A DNA stretch of 5,736 nt. Origin: Idiomarina sp. UBA6142 (lineage in GTDB: Bacteria > Pseudomonadota > Gammaproteobacteria > Enterobacterales > Alteromonadaceae). The stretch is from contig DIVC01000012.1 of assembly GCA_002423905.1 (NCBI GenBank), positions 1 through 5,736 on the forward strand, in the 5' to 3' direction. Below the pieces are notes generated by a model. That model searched no databases. It was not told the DNA's origin and saw only the letters and a list, made by a program, of their open reading frames with translations. Numbering within the stretch: the stretch's first letter is position 1; each line of letters begins with the position of its first letter. Below, in pieces: positions 1-4,994 of the stretch. Both the position numbers and the translations under genes were made by a program.

Positions 1-2
1 CG

Positions 3-440
3 CAGTTCGCGCATGCTGGTGACGCTATGCAGGCCGGCGAGTATCCTGTCAAAGCTGGTTCGGCAGCGTTACCGATGCCGGGTTACGACGTGCAAATTTT
101 AGCCGCCGATGGTAGCCCTGTGGCTGATTATGAACAGGATGCGGTAGCGATTAAATTACCCCTACCGCCGGGCTGTTTAACCAGTATTTGGGGTAGCAAT
201 GAGCGCTTCGCGCAAAGCTATTTGAGTGAATTTCCGGACTACTACAGCAGTGGTGATGGTGGCTACAAAGATGATGACGGCTATGTGTTTATTATGGGCC
301 GTACCGATGACGTGATTAACGTGGCAGGGCATCGGTTATCCACTGGCGAGATGGAGCAAGTGTTAGCGCTCGACCCAGCAGTAGCGGAATGTGCGGTCAT
401 TGGCGTGGATGAGCTCAAAGGTCTTTTGCAGACATGCTAG
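3..440 (+). CDS. prpE: Propionyl-CoA synthetase-like fragment, open at the left edge and truncated at its 3' end
   Basis: This frame encodes part of an AMP-forming acyl-CoA synthetase, closest in my reading to PrpE, which activates propionate to propionyl-CoA through an acyl-adenylate in the cytoplasm. Visible family landmarks are PVKAGS and MPGYDVQIL, then KLPLPPG, the SGDGGYKDDDGY ribose-binding region (A7-like; Ser where Thr is usual), and the hinge GRTDDVINVAGHRLSTGEME (A8-like). The small C-terminal domain starts normally up to AVIGVDELKG near position 423, then resemblance ends and only LLQTC remains before a TAG. PrpE proteins normally continue about 100 residues further and carry the catalytic lysine of the adenylation step there, so this product should be inactive as a synthetase. 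The gene enters from outside the window; ATG 27 is internal, not a start. The first eight codons match the family only weakly. It could be a pseudogene remnant or the edge of a misjoined contig. Family assignment is firm; PrpE rather than acetyl-CoA synthetase rests on the DDVINVAGHRLSTG context. Confidence 0.85.
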   Translation, partial: QFAHAGDAMQAGEYPVKAGSAALPMPGYDVQILAADGSPVADYEQDAVAIKLPLPPGCLTSIWGSNERFAQSYLSEFPDYYSSGDGGYKDDDGYVFIMGRTDDVINVAGHRLSTGEMEQVLALDPAVAECAVIGVDELKGLLQTC

Positions 441-1362
441 TTGGCTTGGCGGGAGGAGCCGCTTGCGGCGGCACTGCCACGGCGCTCCAGCTACGAACAT
501 GCAAATCACGTTGGGGAAAAGGTATTTCAATACCGTATTCCAGCAGTGAGCTGTGGATTTCCCACATATAGGCGGCTTGCACGGCACTGGGGCGATTGAT
601 TGCTTCAGCCGTTAGCCACACTACCAAATCAAATTCGAGGGCATTGTCACCAAAGTTACGCAGCCATACTTGGGGGCTTTTGTGATAGCTATCTTTCAGC
701 GTGAATTCGACTCGATCGGCAGCCTCTAATACGGCTTTACGAACCAGATCTTTGTCGCTGTTATAGGCCACCCCAAAGCGCACTTTCAGGCGCCGAAATG
801 TGTCGCGCATGGTCCAGTTGGTAACCCGAAAATTAATGAATTCTGAGTTCGGTACAATAATATCGATATTATCGTTGGTGGTGACTATGGTGCTGCGAAT
901 GGCTATCTCTTTAACTTCGCCGGTTACGCCTGACTCGAGTTCAACAAAATCGCCGACCTTCAGAGTTTTATCGAATAGCAAAATTAACCCAGCACTAAAA
1001 TTACTGATTAAGTTCTGCAAACCAAAACCTATACCGATACCCAGCGCACTGGCAAAAATGGCAAATTTGGTGAGGTCTATACCGAGCGACGCAATGGCTA
1101 TGATAAAACCAATCACCATAATAGTGTAATGGCTCAAACGCTTGATGGTATAAAGCGTGGCAGGGTTCATACTGTGTTGCCGGTAACTACTGAAGCGAGT
1201 TAAGGCTTGCTGCACGATACGTGACACCACGTAAGCGACAACCAGCAGCAATAAAGCGCGAAAAATAATCCCGTAGGTAATGCTGGTGTCACCGATACTA
1301 AACACTTCGGTACCTAGCCAAGCAAATGCCTCATTCAGTGAGGTTGTAACGCGGTTCCACAT
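415..1362 (-). CDS. mscS: Small-conductance mechanosensitive channel, MscS family
   Basis: Predicted 315-residue inner-membrane channel that opens under membrane tension to release solutes during hypo-osmotic shock. Three hydrophobic helices are visible, about residues 30-52, 78-97 and 100-131. The third is the glycine/alanine-rich pore helix (ASALGIGIGFGLQNLISNF), followed by the conserved KVGDFVEL start of the beta domain, then IVPNSEFIN and the alpha/beta C-terminal domain ending at FPQRDLHV. Size and layout fit the short MscS class rather than the large MscK or MscM forms. The ATG has GGAG at 1371-1374, eight bases upstream. It is the last gene of the operon with the DUF3429 and exchanger genes. 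The tail after HVRSW is proline/alanine-rich and of low complexity. Its last few residues and stop codon lie inside sequence that, on the other strand, still reads as prpE, so the native C-terminus may have been altered by the junction near 423. Paralogues are common, so equivalence to E. coli MscS itself is not claimed. Confidence 0.95.
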   Translation of the reverse strand: MWNRVTTSLNEAFAWLGTEVFSIGDTSITYGIIFRALLLLVVAYVVSRIVQQALTRFSSYRQHSMNPATLYTIKRLSHYTIMVIGFIIAIASLGIDLTKFAIFASALGIGIGFGLQNLISNFSAGLILLFDKTLKVGDFVELESGVTGEVKEIAIRSTIVTTNDNIDIIVPNSEFINFRVTNWTMRDTFRRLKVRFGVAYNSDKDLVRKAVLEAADRVEFTLKDSYHKSPQVWLRNFGDNALEFDLVVWLTAEAINRPSAVQAAYMWEIHSSLLEYGIEIPFPQRDLHVRSWSAVAVPPQAAPPAKPTSMSAKDL

Positions 1363-1375
1363 GCGCGGCGCTCCG

Positions 1376-1390
1376 ACCGCCTCAGGCGGT
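1376..1390. repeat. 15-base palindrome between the DUF3429 and mscS genes
   Basis: ACCGCCT and AGGCGGT form a perfect inverted repeat around a single central C. As RNA it would fold into a GC-rich stem of six pairs with a three-base loop. It touches the DUF3429 stop codon and lies immediately 5' of the GGAG ribosome-binding site of mscS. No T-run follows on the minus strand, so it does not look like an intrinsic terminator. It could stabilise or limit the downstream part of the operon message, but that role is inference. Confidence 0.5.
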
Positions 1391-1830
1391 TATGACCATG
1401 AAATAATCATTAAAATAACGTGTAACGCCACTACGGTAAAGGTGAGTTGGCGCCGCAGTTGTATATACCAGTCAACGCCTGCCTGCTGTTCAAAGTGGCG
1501 ACGTTCATAGTTGAGCCAAAATAGATGCGTCAGGGCAAGTACCGCCAGCACTGCGGTGACACTGATAAACCAACTCAACAGCAGTGCACCGATAGCTATG
1601 ACTGATGGCACCATACTCCAGCCGAATTGGCGGCTACTGCGGTCAGTTTGCATAGCAATGCCCCAGTGTACACCACCGAGGAAGCTCAAAATAATCGCAC
1701 TGTACTGGGCAAACACTAAGGTTGCTGCAGCGCCGTAGAGACCCAACAGGGCAGCTATAGCGGTGGCTAAAAATGGAATGAGCCCGGCAAAACCTAAGCG
1801 TTGGGCGAATGCCTGTTGGTTGCTAGTCAT
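1390..1830 (-). CDS. DUF3429 family integral membrane protein
   Basis: A 146-residue, strongly hydrophobic protein with about five predicted membrane helices (residues near 14-33, 38-58, 73-90, 91-106 and 129-145). It carries what I recognise as the DUF3429 signature: YSAIILSFLGGVHWG at 43-57, WSMVPS at 71-76 and WYIQLRRQLT at 121-130. Length is normal for the family, and no biochemical function is established. His55 and Trp56 in the GGVHWG motif and Arg126-Arg127 are the polar positions that look most constrained. Its ATG overlaps the stop of the upstream exchanger gene as ATGA, a typical sign of translational coupling; only a weak GGA precedes it. It sits between a cation exchanger and a mechanosensitive channel, which suggests, without proving, a role in the same membrane or osmotic context. 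The family call comes from motif recall and was not checked by a profile search. Confidence 0.85.
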   Translation of the reverse strand: MTSNQQAFAQRLGFAGLIPFLATAIAALLGLYGAAATLVFAQYSAIILSFLGGVHWGIAMQTDRSSRQFGWSMVPSVIAIGALLLSWFISVTAVLAVLALTHLFWLNYERRHFEQQAGVDWYIQLRRQLTFTVVALHVILMIISWS

Positions 1831-2801
1831 GATCTGAATCCAGTGCTAAGTAAGTAGCCGGTATAGCCGACAAAACAGCAGAGTAGGAGCGCGCCTTGCA
1901 CGCGGTTGATGCGGTTGGGGCGATTATTGAAACGGAAACCAAACGCCGCCAACAGTAAGGTAAGGCCAAGCATCGTCACCCAGTCACGGTGTAACACCAG
2001 CGGCTCTAGAGGAATCGGTTGAATCACCCCGGCTAAACCAACCACCGCCAAGGTATTAAACATGTTGGAGCCAATGACGTTACCAATGGCGAGGTCATGT
2101 TCGTTTTTACGGATCGCGGCAAGGGCGGAAGCGAGCTCTGGCAGTGAGGTACCAATAGCGACAACGGTGAGGCCGATGACTAAGTCACTGACCCCCAAGG
2201 CGGTGGCGATATCAATTGCACCCCAGACCAGCACACGTGAACTAACAACGAGCAAAAATAAGCCAATGATCAACCAGACAGTGGCCTGTTTAATCGGCAT
2301 TAGCTTGAGTTGCAGTGATTGCTCGAACTCGCCGCTGAGTTGGTCACCGGATTGATGCATACCTTCGACAATACTCCAGCCAATGTAGATAGCAAACACA
2401 CCCAGCAAGAACCAAGCTTCGAGCGCGGTAATTATGCCATCCCACAGTGGGTAGGCGGCAATCAACGTGACCATGATGAGCAGCGGCATTTCCCGCTTCA
2501 GCACTTGGCTGTTTAGGGTAATGGGTGCCAACACTGCGGTGAGACCGATGATTAAGGCAATGTTGGTAATGTTGGAGCCGTAGGCATTGCCTAGGGCGAG
2601 CGCTGGGTTGCCTTGCATGGAGGCAATCACTGATACCACTAATTCTGGCGCGGAGGTGCCAAAACCAATCACCACCATACCAATAAGTAATGGTGGCATC
2701 CCCAGGTGGCCGGCGGTAGCGGCTGCACCGTCAACAAACTTATCGGCGCTCCAAACCAAAAGAACTAAGCCAAAAATGACTGCAGCGGCAGCAAGTAACA
2801 T
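1827..2801 (-). CDS. yrbG: Na+/Ca2+ exchanger (CaCA family), YrbG-like
   Basis: Predicted 324-residue inner-membrane antiporter of the calcium/cation exchanger superfamily, expected to export Ca2+ (or a related cation) in exchange for Na+ or H+. It shows the two inverted alpha repeats that form the ion path. Repeat 1 has GFGTSAPE at 46-53 and GNAYGSN at 71-77; repeat 2 has AIGTSLPE at 215-222 and GNVIGSNMFN at 240-249. The acidic residues Glu53 and Glu222 are the expected ion ligands. Hydrophobic segments span the chain, with a charged cytoplasmic linker near 148-168. Two candidate ATGs lie two codons apart (2805-2807 and 2799-2801). I chose the second because AGGA at 2807-2810 is five bases from it but overlaps the first, and because MLLA then aligns with the start of E. 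coli YrbG as I remember it. It is the first gene of a three-gene operon. The symbol marks family, not proven orthology. Confidence 0.93.
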   Translation of the reverse strand: MLLAAAAVIFGLVLLVWSADKFVDGAAATAGHLGMPPLLIGMVVIGFGTSAPELVVSVIASMQGNPALALGNAYGSNITNIALIIGLTAVLAPITLNSQVLKREMPLLIMVTLIAAYPLWDGIITALEAWFLLGVFAIYIGWSIVEGMHQSGDQLSGEFEQSLQLKLMPIKQATVWLIIGLFLLVVSSRVLVWGAIDIATALGVSDLVIGLTVVAIGTSLPELASALAAIRKNEHDLAIGNVIGSNMFNTLAVVGLAGVIQPIPLEPLVLHRDWVTMLGLTLLLAAFGFRFNNRPNRINRVQGALLLCCFVGYTGYLLSTGFRS

Positions 2802-2841
2802 AAGCATCCTAAGTATGGCGTGACGAAATCGTTGGTGGGTT

Positions 2842-2871
2842 ATTCTAGCGTTATTTGGCGGTGCTTGTGAA
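2842..2871 (-). promoter_or_regulatory. Sigma70-type promoter for the exchanger-DUF3429-mscS operon
   Basis: On the minus strand, TTCACA (2866-2871, five of six matches to TTGACA) is followed after 18 bases by TAGAAT (2842-2847, five of six matches to TATAAT). Transcription would begin near 2835, leaving a leader of about 35 bases with AGGA before the exchanger start. Position and quality fit, but no experimental support is visible. Confidence 0.6.
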
Positions 2872-2880
2872 TGTTTCTAT

Positions 2881-2908
2881 TTGCACTAAAGATATTCACG
2901 ACTACACT
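2881..2908 (+). promoter_or_regulatory. Possible promoter for the zntB-like gene
   Basis: TTGCAC (2881-2886, three of six) and TACACT (2903-2908, four of six) are separated by 16 bases in the divergent intergenic region. Transcription would start near 2915 and include the four-codon leader ORF. This is the best plus-strand candidate I see, but it is weak and may need an activator or may be wrong. Confidence 0.3.
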
Positions 2909-2918
2909 GAAATTATCC

Positions 2919-2942
2919 GAGGGCAATATGAATTATCAATAG
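2919..2942 (+). promoter_or_regulatory. Shine-Dalgarno sequence and four-codon leader ORF (MNYQ) in frame with zntB
   Basis: GAGGG at 2919-2923 is well spaced from an ATG at 2928-2930. That ATG opens only ATG AAT TAT CAA before TAG at 2940-2942. One codon later, in the same frame, comes the ATG of the zntB-like gene (2946), which has no ribosome-binding site of its own. This is either a mini leader that feeds ribosomes to zntB by re-initiation, or a former start of zntB now cut off by an amber codon. A single-base sequencing error would look the same. Confidence 0.55.
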
Positions 2943-2945
2943 CTT

Positions 2946-3926
2946 ATGACTCATACAGACCAACATCATAGCGACAGTCAGCGTCCCGCCTTTATGTTAG
3001 ACGCTTGGGATTTCGCCCAGCACCCGGCGCAAGCGCTGAGCGATGATTTTTATCACGGTCAGCATCGTTGGTTCCATCTGCAACGCGATATGGCTGGTTT
3101 AGCCGAGTGGTTGCGACAGGCGCAGATACCTGCTCCGGTGATTGATGCGGTGCTGATGGAGGATACCCGACCGCGCTTTGAGCGGCTCAGTGATGGTTTC
3201 TTTTTGATTCTGCGCAGTGTCAATTTAGGTGATGGTGAGCAGCCTGAAGATATGCTCAGTATCCGTATTTTGTTCTATCAAGGAAATCTATACAGCTTTC
3301 GGCGGCGCCAGATAAAAGCCGTACATATTATTCAACAACGATTGCAACAGCAGGCGGGGCCTGAATCACTGCCAGATTTCTTGGTGATGATGATTGAAGA
3401 AATGAATAATCGGGTAGAGGAACTTATTGATACCATCGAGGAACAACTCGAAGGTATTGAAACCAATGACCAAGCGACTACTGCCCAACGGCAGCATAAA
3501 TTGACTGACTTACATCGGCGCATGCTGCGGTTGTTGCGCTTTATTCGCCCGCAGCTGGCGGCGCTGGAACGGTTGAATGCTGATGGGCAGAAATGGATGG
3601 ATGCTGAGTTGTTGCAATGGCTGGGTAATGAGCGTGATAGCTGCCATCGGGTGTTAGAAAATCTTGAAATGCTGGTGGAGCAGGTGTGGATGCTACGCGA
3701 GCATCTCCAGCAAGAGGTGGCGGAGAAAATGAACCGTAACACCTACTGGTTATCGATGGTGGCCGGGGTGTTTTTACCGATTAGTTTTTTAACCGGATTA
3801 TTTGGCATCAATATTGGCGGTATGCCAGGTATCGATGATGAGCGGGCGTTTTGGATTTTCTGCGCCGCGCTCAGCGGTATTGCGTTGGTAGAATACTTGC
3901 TGTTACGCCGACTGCGGTTCTGGTAA
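2946..3926 (+). CDS. zntB: ZntB-type member of the CorA divalent metal transporter family
   Basis: A 326-residue protein close to the length of E. coli ZntB, which moves Zn2+ across the inner membrane. The N-terminal cytoplasmic part contains WFHLQRD and the conserved TRPRFERL at about 74-81. A long, charged helical stretch (about 145-262) should form the stalk of the pentamer. Two C-terminal membrane helices lie at about 267-287 and 303-320, joined by the loop GINIGGMPG. The first helix ends in FGIN (286-289), the ZntB-like variant of the CorA GMN selectivity motif, followed by GGMPG as in ZntB; this favours ZntB over a Mg2+-type CorA. The chain ends with basic residues (RRLRF), as usual for the family. 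The extreme N-terminus is histidine-containing (MTHTDQHH). ATG 2946 is the first usable in-frame start after an amber codon at 2940, and no later start keeps the family N-terminus with a ribosome-binding site. The gene ends convergently, overlapping fbpC by 24 bases. Metal specificity is inferred. Confidence 0.92.
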   Translation: MTHTDQHHSDSQRPAFMLDAWDFAQHPAQALSDDFYHGQHRWFHLQRDMAGLAEWLRQAQIPAPVIDAVLMEDTRPRFERLSDGFFLILRSVNLGDGEQPEDMLSIRILFYQGNLYSFRRRQIKAVHIIQQRLQQQAGPESLPDFLVMMIEEMNNRVEELIDTIEEQLEGIETNDQATTAQRQHKLTDLHRRMLRLLRFIRPQLAALERLNADGQKWMDAELLQWLGNERDSCHRVLENLEMLVEQVWMLREHLQQEVAEKMNRNTYWLSMVAGVFLPISFLTGLFGINIGGMPGIDDERAFWIFCAALSGIALVEYLLLRRLRFW

Positions 3927-4994
3927 CTGCCAACTACCCGGTAGTTCACAATAATCAGCCGCGAACACCACGAGGTGATCAAACTCTGGGCGCAGACCAA
4001 TTTGGCTGCCGACTTCGAGCTGTTCATGCGAGGGGCTCAAGGTTAAGATCTCAATGCCGCTGGGGAGTGCAACGGTATAGAGATTGTGAGCGCCGCGAAA
4101 GCCGCGTGACTTGATGGTGCCGCGCAGACGACTGCGTGGGTCCATGACGATATCATCGGGGCGCACTAAGAAACTAACTGGAGTGCCCGCAGCAACTTGC
4201 AATAACGCCGAGTTTTCAATCATACCCAGCGGCGAGGCGAGAGAGCCAGTAGCATTGACGGTGCCCTGCAGCAATACGCCATGACCAATAAAATCAGCGA
4301 CTAATTGGTGGCGTGGGGTGTGATACAACTGATAAGGTGTTTCCCATTGCAATAACTCCCCTTGGTACATCATGCCGGCCTTGTCGGCCATGGCGAAGGC
4401 TTCTTGCTGATCATGGGTAACTAGGAGTGCGGTAATCCCTTCTTGCTTGAGTAATTGGCGCACTTCAAGGGCTAATTTTTCGCGCAGTTCAGCATCTAAA
4501 CTCGAAAACGGTTCATCGAGTAATAAAATATGGGGGCGCGGTGCAAGGGCTCGGGCTAGCGCAATACGCTGTTGTTGACCCCCTGATAGTTCATGGGGAT
4601 AGCGGGCTTGGTAACCCGGCAGGCCAATGCGCGCAAGGAGCTCATCAACGCGCAGGCGACGTTGACTGCTGCTGGCTTTGCGCATACCAAAGGCAATATT
4701 CTCGGCCACGGTGAGATGGGGGAATAGGGCAAAATCTTGAAACACCATACCAATGCCACGTTGCTCGGGTGCTTGATTAACCGTGTTACTGCTAACCAAC
4801 TGTTGATCGAGTAAAATTTGGCCCTCATGCAGCGCTTGAAAGCCAGCAATACCGCGTAATAAGGTGGTTTTACCGCAGCCGCTGGGGCCAAGCAAGCAGC
4901 CAATTTCACCGGCCGCCAAGTGCAAACTGACGTTGCGGACGATCGGATTTGAACCGATAACAATACCAATGTGCTGCAGCGTGAGGCTAGACAA
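3903..4994 (-). CDS. fbpC: Ferric-iron ABC transporter ATP-binding protein, FbpC type
   Basis: Predicted 363-residue cytoplasmic ATPase that powers import of Fe3+ handed over by a periplasmic binding protein. All nucleotide-binding elements are intact: Walker A GPSGCGKTT (36-44), Q-loop Gln86 in VFQDFALFPHLTVAEN, ABC signature LSGGQQQR (136-143), Walker B ILLLDEP (156-162), D-loop SSLD (164-167) and switch His194 in VTHDQQEA. A C-terminal TOBE-like region follows, including SFLVRPDDIV and GLRPEF. The TTG start is effectively forced: an in-frame TGA lies at 5007-5009, the only other upstream option is a CTG too close to the ribosome-binding site, and Walker A spacing requires this N-terminus. 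AAGGAG at 5002-5007 lies seven bases before TTG. It overlaps the permease stop by 8 bases, so the two are co-translated. Related ATPases for thiamine, sulfate, polyamine or 2-aminoethylphosphonate uptake share this architecture; the iron call leans on the adjoining FbpB-like permease. Confidence 0.9.
   Translation of the reverse strand: MSSLTLQHIGIVIGSNPIVRNVSLHLAAGEIGCLLGPSGCGKTTLLRGIAGFQALHEGQILLDQQLVSSNTVNQAPEQRGIGMVFQDFALFPHLTVAENIAFGMRKASSSQRRLRVDELLARIGLPGYQARYPHELSGGQQQRIALARALAPRPHILLLDEPFSSLDAELREKLALEVRQLLKQEGITALLVTHDQQEAFAMADKAGMMYQGELLQWETPYQLYHTPRHQLVADFIGHGVLLQGTVNATGSLASPLGMIENSALLQVAAGTPVSFLVRPDDIVMDPRSRLRGTIKSRGFRGAHNLYTVALPSGIEILTLSPSHEQLEVGSQIGLRPEFDHLVVFAADYCELPGSWQLPEPQSA

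Noticed and set aside
458..469. Small hairpin GCCGC-TT-GCGGC near the 3' end of mscS, considered as a terminator.
   Set aside because: It lies inside the mscS coding sequence, has a two-base loop and no following T-run, and is explained by proline/alanine codons.
2805..2807. The first ATG as the start of the exchanger gene.
   Set aside because: Its only Shine-Dalgarno-like sequence overlaps or abuts the codon. The ATG two codons later has AGGA at a proper distance and matches the family N-terminus.
2867..2899. Inverted repeat GTGAAT ... ATTCAC (21 bases apart) in the divergent intergenic region, resembling a CRP-type half-site pair.
   Set aside because: The half-sites are too far apart for a CRP site, and the first overlaps the -35 element of the minus-strand promoter. 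Six-base repeats at this distance are expected by chance.
3332..3742. Long minus-strand open frame opposite zntB.
   Set aside because: It is rich in Ser, Cys and Arg with no recognisable domain, and lies wholly opposite a well-supported gene. It is a shadow frame.
4556..4969. Second minus-strand open frame inside fbpC.
   Set aside because: It is a frame-shifted copy of the ATPase Walker region with no family features of its own. The fbpC frame is intact from Walker A to TOBE.
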